Notes: generated by a model not told the origin, from the sequence alone. A stretch of DNA of 64,000 nt from Fermentibacter sp963718745 [NCBI: Candidatus Fermentibacterota bacterium] (GCA_963718745.1 OY970370.1:744001-808000), one strand, 5' to 3'; shown: positions 18,484-27,783, numbered from the stretch's first letter. Numbers and translations are program-made.

Positions 18484-20370
18484 TCATTCCCTGACGTCCG
18501 ACGATACGGCGGATCTCAGCTCTCCGTTCCTCTGCGTGTATCCCAGTCCGTCCAGGACACCGGCCCAGAGGACCGCCAGCCGTCTCGGCACGCCCATGAT
18601 CTCCCTCATCTCCCCGAGGCGGAACTCCTCCGCCCCGAATGCGCCTGAAAGTACATCCCTGGCCCTGCGGGCAACATCGGGAGTCGTGACAATACCCTTC
18701 TCGAGCTCTATGACAAGACCCCTCTCGAGGAGAGCCTCTGCGCCGCCCTGATCCATCCCGGCGCAATCGAAGCCTGCGAAGCCCGCCCTGTCGATCTCCG
18801 ACAGCATCAGAGACAATGTGTTGTTCAATTCATCAGATAGCTCGGAGGGATGGGTCGAAAGAGCCATCCTGTCCCCATCTCTCCTGGTGGCCCCGGTTTC
18901 GGCCAGACGCGCAAGGACGCCCTTCACGAACCACTGCGGGAACTCGGGAAACAGCCTGCCGATCCCTGACGTGGGCATGCCCCTGCTGAGGGGTCTCTCC
19001 GCGTGGTAGGTCCTGAGTGCCGACAGGAGCGTCCCGGCGGACCGGTCGAACTGCTCCTGGAGTACTAGCCTCTCGCCGGAGCCGTCCTTCATGAAGAGGA
19101 CATCTCCGCTCCCGACGAGCGACAGGGCTGCTTCGTTCATCTCAGCCGCGGTCCTGCCCACCTCGCGCGAAGTCTCCGGGATGGAGAGGCCGGCGGTCGG
19201 TCTCGCTCTGAGCCGCTCCAGGAGGAAGCCACCGATGTCGCCATCCGCGAGCATCCCGACCCTCCTCAGCCTGTCCTCCCTGTTCTTCAGCCTCACCTTC
19301 GCCGTTCCGGACTCCAGTATCTGCCCGCCACCCATCGTGGTCACGGGGGAGAAACGCCTTATCACGAACCTGTCCCCGGGGATCGACACCACAGGTTCCT
19401 CGAGCTGGAAGTGGACGAAACCGGACGATCCCTGCTCGAGATCCGAGCCTTCCATCGGGACTGCCCGAGCCATGACCTCGGCCGTTCCGCAGTGGAACCT
19501 GACCCTCTGTCTCATCTCGAGGGGGAACCCAGGGAGAAGAGTGAGTTCGGTATCCAGTGCGGAGGATGCCTCCATCCAGCCGGGAGTTGCGAGACTGCTG
19601 CCCCTCCGGGCCTCCTCCCGCTCCAGCCCCACCAGGTTCAGGGCGACCCTGTCCCCTGCGGTGCCGGCCCCGTGGGTCCTTCCCTCGTTCACGCGCATCT
19701 CTCTGACCCGGAATGTCTTGCCGCCGGGAAGGAGCTCCAGGCTATCCCCCTGGTTGACGCTTCCGGATAGCACCGTGCCCGCGACTATCGAACCGTGGCC
19801 CTGGAGGGTGAACACCCTGTCTATGGCGAGCCTGAACCTGGGGTCGGGCTGGGACCTGCCGTAACTCCCCGCCATCTCCACGAGCGCGGAGCGGAGCTCC
19901 TCCATCCCGGCTCCGGTGACAGAGGAAACCCTGTAGACCGGGCTGCCCGCATACGGTCCGGCGGAGAGAAGATCCTCTATCTCGGCTTCCGCGAGGTCCT
20001 GGATGTCCTGATCGACCATGTCGCACTTGGTGAGGGCTACGATGCCCTTCCCGACTCCCAGGAGCCGCAGGATGTCCAGGTGCTCCCTGGTCTGGGGCAT
20101 CACCCCCTCGTCGGCCGCCACCACGAGCATGAAGAAATCCACGGTGGCGACGCCGGCGACCATCTGCCTGACGAACTTCTCATGCCCCGGGACGTCGATG
20201 AATGCGAGCACTCCGCCGTCCGGAAGGGGCATGAAGACATAGCCCAGCTCGATCGTTATACCGCGCAGCTTCTCCTCTTCGAGCCTGTCCGGGTCGACAC
20301 CGGTGAGCCAGCGCATGAGCGAACTCTTGCCATGATCCACATGTCCCGCGGTACCGGCAACTACTCCCAC
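18484..20370 (-). CDS. selB: Selenocysteine-specific elongation factor SelB
   Basis: Delivers Sec-tRNA(Sec) to UGA codons by binding the SECIS hairpin in mRNA. I choose the GTG start at 20370 (VGVVAGTAGHVDHGKSS) because GGGAGG precedes it; it overlaps selA by 10 nt and gives 628 aa, normal for SelB. The GTPase domain has GHVDHGKSSL, GITIELGY, DVPGHEKFVRQM and TKCD. The beta-barrel domains follow, and then C-terminal winged-helix repeats (PTSGIGRLFPEFPQ, then LGEMREIMGVPRRLAVLW), which bind SECIS. An open frame continues upstream inside selA without coding support. Confidence 0.95.
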   Translation of the reverse strand: MGVVAGTAGHVDHGKSSLMRWLTGVDPDRLEEEKLRGITIELGYVFMPLPDGGVLAFIDVPGHEKFVRQMVAGVATVDFFMLVVAADEGVMPQTREHLDILRLLGVGKGIVALTKCDMVDQDIQDLAEAEIEDLLSAGPYAGSPVYRVSSVTGAGMEELRSALVEMAGSYGRSQPDPRFRLAIDRVFTLQGHGSIVAGTVLSGSVNQGDSLELLPGGKTFRVREMRVNEGRTHGAGTAGDRVALNLVGLEREEARRGSSLATPGWMEASSALDTELTLLPGFPLEMRQRVRFHCGTAEVMARAVPMEGSDLEQGSSGFVHFQLEEPVVSIPGDRFVIRRFSPVTTMGGGQILESGTAKVRLKNREDRLRRVGMLADGDIGGFLLERLRARPTAGLSIPETSREVGRTAAEMNEAALSLVGSGDVLFMKDGSGERLVLQEQFDRSAGTLLSALRTYHAERPLSRGMPTSGIGRLFPEFPQWFVKGVLARLAETGATRRDGDRMALSTHPSELSDELNNTLSLMLSEIDRAGFAGFDCAGMDQGGAEALLERGLVIELEKGIVTTPDVARRARDVLSGAFGAEEFRLGEMREIMGVPRRLAVLWAGVLDGLGYTQRNGELRSAVSSDVRE

Positions 20371-21734
20371 AGGCCTCCCGCCGTCTCGTTGAGCAATCCG
20401 GCAAGGGTCCCGATCTCCTCCGGGAATACGGTTCTCAGATCGAGATAGAGCCTGCCGTTCTCGAGCCTGCCGGCCACGGCCGGGCGGCACCTGCGGAGCG
20501 CTCCGGCCAGGGCGCCGCAGTCGGGGGCGTCGATGACCAGGCCCCATGACGGGATCGCGGAGTCGGGAAGCGCGCCGCTGCCGACGAAGCTGCTCATCGC
20601 GGTGGCGGAGACGCTGCACGTCGCAGGAAGATCGAGCAGGTCGAGCAGGGATTGAGCCGAGTCGCGGAGGCTCTCCAGGTCGGCCGAGAGCATCGTGTAC
20701 ACGGGGTGGTTCGCCCTGATGTAGTCAGACCCCTCCAGGAACAGCTTGAGGGTTGCCTCCAATGCTGCCATGGTCAGCTTGCACACCCGCAGCGCACGGG
20801 CGAGCGGATGCTTCCTGATGATGCCTACAAGCTCCCTGCTGCCTGCTATGATGCCCGACTGCGGGCCGCCGATCAGCTTGTCCCCCGAACTGGTCACAAC
20901 GGCCGCACCGGACCTGATGCTCTCCGGAACGGTGGGTTCGGAGGGCAGGCCGAACGATGTGAGGTCGACCAGGGAACCGGCGCCCAGATCGTCCATGACG
21001 GGCAGTCCGGACTCGCGGCCCAGGGCTACGAGGTCTTCGAGCGCCACCTCGGAGGAGAAACCCCTTATCCTGTAATTGGATGGATGGACCCTCAGGAGGA
21101 GGGCCGTCTGCGGATTGACCGCCGACCGGTAATCACGGAGGTGCGTGCGGTTGGTGCATCCCACCTCGCGCATGATCGCACCGCTCTGCCTCATCACGTC
21201 CGGTATGCGGAACGAACCGCCGATCTCCACGAGCTGTCCCCTGGATACAACGACCTCCCTGCCGGCCGCGAGGGCAGTCAGCACGAGGAGGGTCGCTCCG
21301 GCATTGTTGTTCACGACCGTTGCCGCATCCGCTCCGGTGAGCTCGCAGATGAGACTCTCCACATGAGCATCCCTCTCGCCCCTGGCTCCGGCTTCCCAGT
21401 CCCACTGGAGGCTGCAGAAGCCCCGCGCAGCGGAGGCGAGCGCCTCGATCGCGGAAGGAGGCAGGGTCGCCCTTCCGAATGCCGTGTGCAACACTATCCC
21501 GGTGGCGTTTATCACGGGTCCGAGGCTGGTCCGGGAGAGAGCAAGGGCCTCCTCGACAGCCTTCTCCCCGGGATCCCCGGGGTCCTTCCCCAGCGCTATG
21601 GCGGTCCGGGCGCGTTCGAGGGCGGACCGGGCCGCACGTCTGGCAAGTGCGTGAGGGACTCCGGGAAGGCGGTCCGAGATCAGCGCCAGCAGATCGTTGA
21701 CCGCCGGGAGGCTCCTGAAGTCCCCTTCAGCCAT
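20361..21734 (-). CDS. selA: L-seryl-tRNA(Sec) selenium transferase SelA
   Basis: PLP enzyme that converts Ser-tRNA(Sec) to Sec-tRNA(Sec) using selenophosphate. It is about 457 aa from the ATG at 21734 (MAEGDFRSLP); a GTG at 21746 is an alternative start. The N-terminal domain (RLPGVPHALARRAAR), NATGIVLHTAFGRATL, VNNNAGATLLVL and the PLP lysine in SSGDKLIGGPQSG are all in place. It begins 4 nt after rnfB. A complete pathway also needs selD and selC, which are not in this window. Confidence 0.95.
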   Translation of the reverse strand: MAEGDFRSLPAVNDLLALISDRLPGVPHALARRAARSALERARTAIALGKDPGDPGEKAVEEALALSRTSLGPVINATGIVLHTAFGRATLPPSAIEALASAARGFCSLQWDWEAGARGERDAHVESLICELTGADAATVVNNNAGATLLVLTALAAGREVVVSRGQLVEIGGSFRIPDVMRQSGAIMREVGCTNRTHLRDYRSAVNPQTALLLRVHPSNYRIRGFSSEVALEDLVALGRESGLPVMDDLGAGSLVDLTSFGLPSEPTVPESIRSGAAVVTSSGDKLIGGPQSGIIAGSRELVGIIRKHPLARALRVCKLTMAALEATLKLFLEGSDYIRANHPVYTMLSADLESLRDSAQSLLDLLDLPATCSVSATAMSSFVGSGALPDSAIPSWGLVIDAPDCGALAGALRRCRPAVAGRLENGRLYLDLRTVFPEEIGTLAGLLNETAGGLWE

Positions 21735-21738
21735 TCCT

Positions 21739-22788
21739 CTACACACCTTCCCTGGTGTATGACAGGGCTCCGAGCATCCGGATCGACTTCTTCGGGCACT
21801 TCGGAGCGCAGAGGCCGCATCCGACGCACTTGTCTATGTTGACCGAGTGCTTTTCCTTGAGTTCTCCGGAGATGGCGTTCACCGGGCAAAGCTTTGCACA
21901 TATCGTGCACCCGATGCACCCGTTGTCGATGAAGGCCTTCGGCCTGGCCGGGGCTCTGTCCACTATGGCCCCCGTGGGGCACACCGTCGCGCACAGCCCG
22001 CAGTTGATGCATTTCTCCGGGTCGATTGAAGCCAGGTTGTCGGCTACGGTGATGGCGTTGACCGGGCACGCCTTCTCGCACTTGCCGCACGCGATGCAGG
22101 CGACCGCGCACGCCTTCCGGGCGGTCGGCCCCCTGTCCTTGTTGCTGCAGGCCACGGTGACCTGCCTGTTCTCCGGCCAGAGCGAGATTATCCTCTTGGG
22201 GCAGGCCTTCGTGCATTTGCCGCAGCCGGTGCACCTGGCGGGGTCGACGACAGGCACTCCGTTGTCGCCAATCCGTATCGCACCGAAGGGGCACGACTTC
22301 ACGCAGTCACCCATACCCATGCAGCCGAACCTGCACGACCTGTCCCCGCCCATGACCATCATCGCGGAAGCGCAGGAATGCGGTCCGTCGTAGACGAATG
22401 CCCTGCCGGCCGAGTGTCCTCCGTTGCAGCGGACCATGGCGATCTTCCTGACGGAATCCTGTATCTCCACGCCCATCGCGCCTGCCAGCGCGGAAACGGT
22501 CGCAGGATTGGCCGCGACGCATGACGAGGGCTGGGTCTCGCCCCTTGCCAGGGCGCCGGCAAAGCCGCTGCATCCGGGGAAGCCGCAGCCGCCGCAGTTG
22601 GCTCCCGGCAGGAGCGACTCGAGCTTTTCGACGAGGGGATCCTTCTGCACGGCGAGCTTGCGCGCCGCGATGGCCAGGCCGAGTCCCAGGACCAGGCCCG
22701 TTGCCCCGAGCAGGACTGCCGGATAGAGCACGGCCTCGGTCGAGGCGGTCTGGGAGATGGAGGCAAGCAGCATCAACGCGCCCTGCAT
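21739..22788 (-). CDS. rnfB: Rnf electron transport complex subunit RnfB
   Basis: Iron-sulfur subunit that takes electrons from ferredoxin into the Rnf complex. The 349 aa protein has an N-terminal TM helix (AVLLGATGLVLGLGLAIAARKL) and the Fe-S domain LLPGANCGGCGFPGCSGFA. It then carries a chain of ferredoxin-type CxxCxxCxxxC motifs (CTGCGKCTKACP, CIACGKCEKACP, CINCGLCATVCP, CIGCTICAKLCP, CVGCGLCAPKCP) plus an extra cluster around CMGMGDCVKSCP. It is longer than proteobacterial RnfB and resembles the multi-cluster acetogen/Thermotoga type. Confidence 0.95.
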   Translation of the reverse strand: MQGALMLLASISQTASTEAVLYPAVLLGATGLVLGLGLAIAARKLAVQKDPLVEKLESLLPGANCGGCGFPGCSGFAGALARGETQPSSCVAANPATVSALAGAMGVEIQDSVRKIAMVRCNGGHSAGRAFVYDGPHSCASAMMVMGGDRSCRFGCMGMGDCVKSCPFGAIRIGDNGVPVVDPARCTGCGKCTKACPKRIISLWPENRQVTVACSNKDRGPTARKACAVACIACGKCEKACPVNAITVADNLASIDPEKCINCGLCATVCPTGAIVDRAPARPKAFIDNGCIGCTICAKLCPVNAISGELKEKHSVNIDKCVGCGLCAPKCPKKSIRMLGALSYTREGV

Positions 22789-22789
22789 C

Positions 22790-23428
22790 TCACACCCCCA
22801 GCCCTGCGAAGCCCAGGAAGGCGATGGACATGACGCCGGCGAGGATGAAGGTGATGGGCTTGCCCTTCATCGCGTCGGGAGTGTCCGAGAACTCGAGCCG
22901 CTCCCTCAGGCCGGCCATGAGGATCAGCGCGAGCGCGAATCCCAGAGCGCCGGCAACCGCGTTGACAACGCTGAGACCCAGGTTGTAGCCGGCGTCCTTG
23001 TTCAGGACGGCTACTCCCAGCACGGCACAGTTGGTCGTGATGAGGGGGAGATAGATGCCGAGCGCCCTGTAGAGCGCAGGGCTGAACTTGAGCAGGATCA
23101 TCTCGACGAGCTGGACCAGCGCCGCGATTATGAGGATGAAAACAATCGTGCTCAGATACTCCAGGTGCAGAGGTACGAGGAGCAGCTGCCAGAGGACGTA
23201 GCAGCCCGCCGCCGCCATCGCCATCACGAAGACGACTGCGGCGCCCATCCCCAGAGCGGAGTCGAGCTGCTTGGAGACCCCGAGGAAGGGGCATATCCCC
23301 AGGAAGCGCGAGAGCACGTAGTTGTTTATCAGGATTCCGCCTATGACCAGGCCCATTATCTGGGCCAGGCTCGCGCCGCCGCCGGGGGCGGCTCCGACGA
23401 GCGTGGAGAACAGGAGTGAATGTGTCAT
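22790..23428 (-). CDS. rnfA: Rnf complex subunit RnfA
   Basis: Polytopic ion-translocating subunit, 212 aa with about six TM helices. The family core is INNYVLSRFLGICPFLGVSK, GMGAAVVFVMAMAA, and LPLITTNCAVLGVAVLN. The half-membrane Cys residues that coordinate a 2Fe-2S cluster with RnfE in known structures (FLGICPFLG and TTNCAVLG) are conserved. The start MTHSLLFS overlaps the rnfE stop by 4 nt, so the longer upstream open frame is not used. Confidence 0.94.
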   Translation of the reverse strand: MTHSLLFSTLVGAAPGGGASLAQIMGLVIGGILINNYVLSRFLGICPFLGVSKQLDSALGMGAAVVFVMAMAAAGCYVLWQLLLVPLHLEYLSTIVFILIIAALVQLVEMILLKFSPALYRALGIYLPLITTNCAVLGVAVLNKDAGYNLGLSVVNAVAGALGFALALILMAGLRERLEFSDTPDAMKGKPITFILAGVMSIAFLGFAGLGV

Positions 23429-24033
23429 GCGGCACGCTCCTTCCTGCGGTCGATGACTGCGAAGGCCGCGAGGACGAAGCCCATCAGCACGAAGGCTCCG
23501 GGCGGCAGTATGGCGATCAGCACGGGCTGGTTCGAGTAGCTCTGGCCCAGGATGCTGATGCCGTACCATGTCCCGCTTCCCAGTATCTCGCGGATGGTCG
23601 CCATCAGAGCCATTGCCAGGGTGAAGCCGATGCCCATGCCTACGCCGTCGAGGAACGAGCTGAGGACCGTGTTCTTGTTCGCGAAGGCCTCGGCCCTGCC
23701 CAGGATGATGCAGTTCACGACGATCAGGGGTATGTAGATCCCCAGCGCCTTGTGGAGCGACGGTGCGTAGGCCGCCATCGTCATGTCGACCAGGCTCACG
23801 AACGTCGCGATGAAGACGATGTAGCAGGGAATCCTGATCTTGTCCGGGATCACGTTGCGGAGGGCGGATATCGCCACGTTCGACCAGATGAGGACGAATG
23901 TGGCGGCGGCGCCCATCCCTACGGCGTTCTCAACGGAGGTGCTGAGCGCCAGGAAGGGGCACATACCCAGGCTGATCCTGAAGATGGGGTTCTCCTTGTA
24001 GAACCCGTTGCTGAAGTCCCTCCAGAGGCTCAT
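23425..24033 (-). CDS. rnfE: Rnf complex subunit RnfE
   Basis: Polytopic paralogue of RnfA, 202 aa from MSLWRDFSNGFYKENP, a typical RnfE opening. The sequence has SLGMCPFLALSTS and PLIVVNCIILGRAEAFA, the RnfE counterparts of the Cys motifs in RnfA, and about six TM helices. It overlaps rnfG and rnfA by 4 nt on either side. Confidence 0.95.
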   Translation of the reverse strand: MSLWRDFSNGFYKENPIFRISLGMCPFLALSTSVENAVGMGAAATFVLIWSNVAISALRNVIPDKIRIPCYIVFIATFVSLVDMTMAAYAPSLHKALGIYIPLIVVNCIILGRAEAFANKNTVLSSFLDGVGMGIGFTLAMALMATIREILGSGTWYGISILGQSYSNQPVLIAILPPGAFVLMGFVLAAFAVIDRRKERAA

Positions 24034-24620
24034 TCCGCACCCCCGCCCGTGAAGAGGCCTGCATCGCGAAGGGCGCTGACGCCGTCGGAAACGGAACCGG
24101 TTATCGCCCTTCCGCTCACGGTGGCTCCCGTCACCGCGCTCACCTGTCCCCCATCCTTCTCGAGGGCAACCGCCGCGCCATCCATTCCCTGGAGCTGGCC
24201 GAGCCACCCGGGGGCGGCATACCTCGTGCCCAGGCCGGGAGTCTCTGACTGGAAGAGGATCGTGCTGCCGACGACGACACCCTGTGTGTCGAGCGCCACC
24301 AGAGTCTCTATGACGCTGGAGTAGCCCTTCCTGTAGGCTGTGAAGATGAAACCGACCCTCGAGGTCCCGGAGCGCACCTCGACCACCGCCAGTTCACGGC
24401 CTGTCTCGGCATACGGATTGGTCAGTCCGGGCACCTGGAGCGAATCGAACACGAGGCTGTCACCGAGTGTCGCGGAGACCAGGTTCATGGCCTCGGCCTT
24501 CGCCAGCTCCCTCTGTTCGGCGATCCGGCCCTCGGTCTGCCCGTTCACGAAACCCAGGGCGGCAGCGCAGAGTAGGCTCATCGCCATCAGGATGAATCCG
24601 AGTTTCAGCATTTCACGCAT
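24030..24620 (-). CDS. rnfG: Rnf complex subunit RnfG (covalent flavoprotein)
   Basis: 196 aa with one N-terminal TM helix (LGFILMAMSLLCAAALGFV) and an extracytoplasmic FMN-binding domain. The motif VSAVTGATVSGRAIT contains the S/T-G-A-T threonine to which FMN is attached by a phosphoester bond. ETPGLGTRYA is the usual upstream motif. It overlaps rnfD by 8 nt. Confidence 0.94.
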   Translation of the reverse strand: MREMLKLGFILMAMSLLCAAALGFVNGQTEGRIAEQRELAKAEAMNLVSATLGDSLVFDSLQVPGLTNPYAETGRELAVVEVRSGTSRVGFIFTAYRKGYSSVIETLVALDTQGVVVGSTILFQSETPGLGTRYAAPGWLGQLQGMDGAAVALEKDGGQVSAVTGATVSGRAITGSVSDGVSALRDAGLFTGGGAE

Positions 24621-25691
24621 GCTTCCGCACCTCCCCGAGCATCCTGGGCCTCGAGAACCTGTCGATGAGGGGCGTGGCGAGGTTCATGAGGAGAATGGAA
24701 TAGGAACAGCCCTCGGGATATCCTCCCCATCGCCTGATAATCACTGTGATGAGGCCGGCCCCCAGGCCGAAGATCAGGCGCCCGCGCCGCGTCACCGGGC
24801 TGGTCACCATGTCCGTCGCCATGAAGAAGCCGCCCAGGACGGCACCTCCGGTGAGGACGCTGAAGAGCGGGTCTCCGTCGAAGAAACCGGCACCCCCGAA
24901 GACCCAGCCGAACAGCGCCACGGCTCCCAGGTAGGTCAGAGGTATCCTCCACTCGAGGACCTTCCTGATGAACAGGAACAGCGCTCCGAGCAGGAGGAGG
25001 ACCACCGAAGTCTCGCCTATGCAGCCTCCCCGCCTTCCGGTGAGGAGGTTCATCAGGGCGCCCGGGCTGCTCAGGCCCTCCCTGACGGCCTGCCCGGAGT
25101 GCGCTTCCATGCCGAAGGAGTCCTTCCAGGCGCGAAGGGGCGTGGCGCCGGTCACGGCGTCAGCCTCGGGCATCGCGGCCATCTCGGCCGCCGGGATGCC
25201 GTGGGTCCCGAAGCCGGCTCCGGTGCTGCGCCACTCGAACGGGGCGCTCCAGCCCGCCGTCATCAGGACCGGGAAGCTCGCTACGAGGAAGGCCCTGCCG
25301 AGGAGCGCGGGATTGACGAGGTTGCTTCCCAGGCCTCCGAAGAGCCTGCTTGCCGACAACGATCGCGAAGACGGAACCCAGGACCGGGAGCCACCAGGGC
25401 ACGCCCGGAGGAAGGTTGAACGCGAGGAGTATCCCGGTGACGATCGCGCTGCCGTCCAGCGCCGCAGAGGTATTCCGTTTCATGAGGCGGAGGCATGCGT
25501 ACTCGGCTGCGATCGCAGCCGCTACGCTCAGTCGCCACCGGCATGAGGGCCCCGCCGAAGCCGAAGAGCCACACGGCGCCGGCCAGGGCGGGGAGCAGGG
25601 CGATGACCACGTCGTACATCACCCTGCGCGTCGACTGTGCCGAGCCGAAATGCGGCGACATGGAAAGCTGGAAGGTCCTCGCCTCGGCCAT
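24613..25691 (-). pseudogene. rnfD: Rnf complex subunit RnfD, interrupted by two 1-nt frameshifts
   Basis: Polytopic covalent flavoprotein of Rnf. Three frames must be joined: MAEARTFQLSMSPHFG...FGFGGALMPVA, then LSVAAAIAAEYACLRLMKRN plus DGSAIVTGILLAFNLPPG and FAIVVGKQ, then LFGGLGSNLVNPALLGRAFL to the end. One extra base at about 25532 and one extra C at 25345-25346 explain both shifts. The corrected product is 358 aa, normal for RnfD, with the FMN-threonine motif DAVTGATPLR intact. All five other rnf genes are intact, so sequencing error is likelier than decay. The start overlaps the rnfC stop by 1 nt. Confidence 0.88.
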
Positions 25692-27004
25692 CACGCCTCC
25701 TTCGCTCTCTTGGAGGCCCGGATCACGTCCTGGGCTCTCTTGATGTAGTGGACGAGGAAGCGGTCGCTCGGGCAGACGAAGCTGCAAGTCCCGCAGGCCA
25801 TGCAGTTCAGGGCGCCCAGTTCGTCGGCTGCCGTCCATTTTTCGTTCTGCGCATTGGATGCGATGAGGCATGGCACGAGGTGCATCGGACATGCGTCCAC
25901 GCACTTGGCGCACTTGATGCACGGCCCTTCCGAGAGCTTCCTGGCCTCCGACGAGTTCAGAGCCACGATTCCGCTGGTCCCCTTCGTGACGGGGACGGCG
26001 TCGGTGAACTGGGCCAGGCCCATCATCGGTCCCCCGGAGAGCAGTCTGCAGACGTCATCGCCATACCCGCCGGCCTCTTCGATCAGTTTCGAGAAGGGGG
26101 TGCCCACCGCGGCGTCGAAGTTCCCGGGGGTCTTCACACCCGCTCCGGAGACGGTCACGATCCTCCTCAGGGAGGGCTCACCGTCACGCACGGCCTGGGC
26201 AACGGCCGCAGCGGTGCCGACGTTCTGCACCACGGCCCCTATGTCGAGAGGCAGCCCCCCGACGGGCACTTCACGTCCGGTGATGGCCTTGATGAGCTGC
26301 TTTTCGGCGCCCTGGGGGTACTTGACCTTCAGTTCCTCGACTCTGACCCCGGCCTTGCGGAAGGCTTCGACGGCATCGGGCTTGTTGTCCTCTATGCCTA
26401 TCGCCGCATCCTCCACGCCCAGAGCGAATGCAAGTATCCTCATGCCGAGGAGGACATCGGCAGTCCTCTCGATCATCAGGCGGTGGTCAGCGGTCAGGTA
26501 CGGTTCGCACTCGGCCCCGTTGAGGATGAGTGTGTCGATCTTCTTGCCCGGAGGCGGCGTCAGTTTGACGTAGGTGGGGAAGCTCGCGCCTCCCATCCCG
26601 CAGACTCCGGCAAGCTTGATCCTCTCGATGATCTCGGCGGGGGTCCGGGAGGAGAAGTCCGGCCATGGATCGAACAGGGGTCCGCCGTCCTCCGACTCGG
26701 TCTCGATCACCACGACAGGCCCGGATCTGCGATGAGGCAGGGGGGCCTCCTCGATTCCCGCGACGGTCCCGTTTACGGGAGAATGCGTGGGAAGGCTTAT
26801 GAAACCGTTCTGGGTGCCGATCTCCTGGCCCCTGGTGACTTTGTCGCCCTTCTTGACCGCGGGGTTGGAGGGAGCGCCGAGGTGCTGACACAGCGCCACC
26901 CTGAGGAGTTCGGGCGCGGGGATGCGCCGGACGGCGCTCCTCTCCGCCAGCTCCTTGTGTTCGTCCGGGTGCGCGCCTCCCGGGAACGTCCTCTGCTTCG
27001 TCAT
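25691..27004 (-). CDS. rnfC: Rnf complex subunit RnfC
   Basis: Peripheral NADH- and FMN-binding, iron-sulfur subunit of the ferredoxin:NAD+ oxidoreductase. The start MTKQRTFPGGAHPDEHK follows AGGAGGG and gives 437 aa. It has GVCGMGGASFPTYVKL (FMN/NADH region), LILNGAECEPYLTADHR, and two ferredoxin motifs, CIKCAKCVDACP and CMACGTCSFVCPS. It is first in the order rnfC-D-G-E-A-B, the order used in Acetobacterium-type operons. Confidence 0.95.
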   Translation of the reverse strand: MTKQRTFPGGAHPDEHKELAERSAVRRIPAPELLRVALCQHLGAPSNPAVKKGDKVTRGQEIGTQNGFISLPTHSPVNGTVAGIEEAPLPHRRSGPVVVIETESEDGGPLFDPWPDFSSRTPAEIIERIKLAGVCGMGGASFPTYVKLTPPPGKKIDTLILNGAECEPYLTADHRLMIERTADVLLGMRILAFALGVEDAAIGIEDNKPDAVEAFRKAGVRVEELKVKYPQGAEKQLIKAITGREVPVGGLPLDIGAVVQNVGTAAAVAQAVRDGEPSLRRIVTVSGAGVKTPGNFDAAVGTPFSKLIEEAGGYGDDVCRLLSGGPMMGLAQFTDAVPVTKGTSGIVALNSSEARKLSEGPCIKCAKCVDACPMHLVPCLIASNAQNEKWTAADELGALNCMACGTCSFVCPSDRFLVHYIKRAQDVIRASKRAKEA

Positions 27005-27095
27005 GGCCCTCCTGATGTCATCGACCCGTGGAAAAACCACCCCCCTCGGGGGTTGCGTATGAAATCATGGAAGCGCGGAGCGCAGCCGCATTCAT

Positions 27096-27132
27096 AAGAA
27101 AAGAGAAGGCCCCGGGAAAGCCCGGGAAACGC
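27096..27132 (-). terminator. Rho-independent terminator after nrdR
   Basis: On the minus strand a GC-rich hairpin (CCCGGG, short loop CTTT, CCCGGGG) is followed by TTCTCTTTTCTT. It lies directly downstream of the nrdR stop and separates nrdR from rnfC. Confidence 0.75.
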
Positions 27133-27133
27133 T

Positions 27134-27589
27134 TCAGCGGGACCGGAGCAGACCGTCCAGCTCCTCGCGGAACTGAGCCACGTCCCTGAACTTCCGGTAG
27201 ACGCTCGCGAAACGGACATAGGCGACCTCGTCGACTGACTTCAGGAGTTCCATGACGCATTCGCCTATGTGGTCGGAGGTCACCTCCTCGGGGAACTCCT
27301 CCGAGACGGAGGCCGTAAGCTTCTCGACCATGTCCTTGACCTGCTTCGCCGAGACGGGCCGCTTCTCGCAGGCTCGCGCGATGCCCTTCTCGAGCTTGGC
27401 GGGATCGAAGGGCTCCCTCCTGCCGTCCTTCTTCACGACCGACGGGTAGCTGGTTTCGATGAACTCGTAGGTTGTGTAGCGGTAACCGCAGTCGAGACAC
27501 TCCCTGCGCCTGCGCGTAGCCCTTCCCTCCTTGACTATGCGGGAGTCGACGACCCTGTCATCCATGCTTCCGCATCGGGGACATCTCAT
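27134..27589 (-). CDS. nrdR: Transcriptional repressor NrdR
   Basis: Nucleotide-sensing repressor of ribonucleotide reductase genes, 151 aa, full length. It has an N-terminal zinc ribbon (MRCPRCGSMDDRVVDSR and RRECLDCGYRYTTYE) and then an ATP-cone domain (VVKKDGRREPFDPAKLEKGI). It has its own promoter and terminator. No ribonucleotide reductase gene is in the window. Confidence 0.96.
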   Translation of the reverse strand: MRCPRCGSMDDRVVDSRIVKEGRATRRRRECLDCGYRYTTYEFIETSYPSVVKKDGRREPFDPAKLEKGIARACEKRPVSAKQVKDMVEKLTASVSEEFPEEVTSDHIGECVMELLKSVDEVAYVRFASVYRKFRDVAQFREELDGLLRSR

Positions 27590-27625
27590 AGGTTTCCACC
27601 AGACAGCAAGAGTGATAGAAGCATT

Positions 27626-27654
27626 AGCGTATCCTGTCGGAGAATCGGCGTCAA
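27626..27654 (-). promoter_or_regulatory. Promoter of nrdR
   Basis: On the minus strand TTGACG (27654-27649) and TACGCT (27631-27626) are separated by 17 nt, about 37 nt upstream of the nrdR ATG. It is back to back with the tRNA-His promoter. Confidence 0.55.
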
Positions 27655-27666
27655 GAGCGGCGCTTC

Positions 27667-27695
27667 TTGACTTTGCGGCTCTTTCGCCCTAGAAT
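27667..27695 (+). promoter_or_regulatory. Promoter of the tRNA-His/tRNA-Lys unit
   Basis: TTGACT (27667-27672), a 17-nt spacer and TAGAAT (27690-27695), about 11 nt before the tRNA-His G-1. The -10 hexamer is the same as at the mraZ promoter. Confidence 0.75.
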
Positions 27696-27706
27696 CGGTG
27701 CGCTCT

Positions 27707-27783
27707 GGTGGGAGTAGTTCAGTTGGCAGAGCCCTTGACTGTGGATCAAGTGGTCGCCGGTTCGAGTCCGGTCTCCCACCCCA
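27707..27783 (+). tRNA. tRNA-His (anticodon GTG)
   Basis: The cloverleaf folds with acceptor GTGGGAG/CTCCCAC and an anticodon loop CTGTGGA (GTG) on stem CTTGA/TCAAG. The TTCGAGT T-loop is present. The extra G-1 at 27707 pairs with C73, the tRNA-His identity pair. CCA is encoded (27781-27783). Confidence 0.96.
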
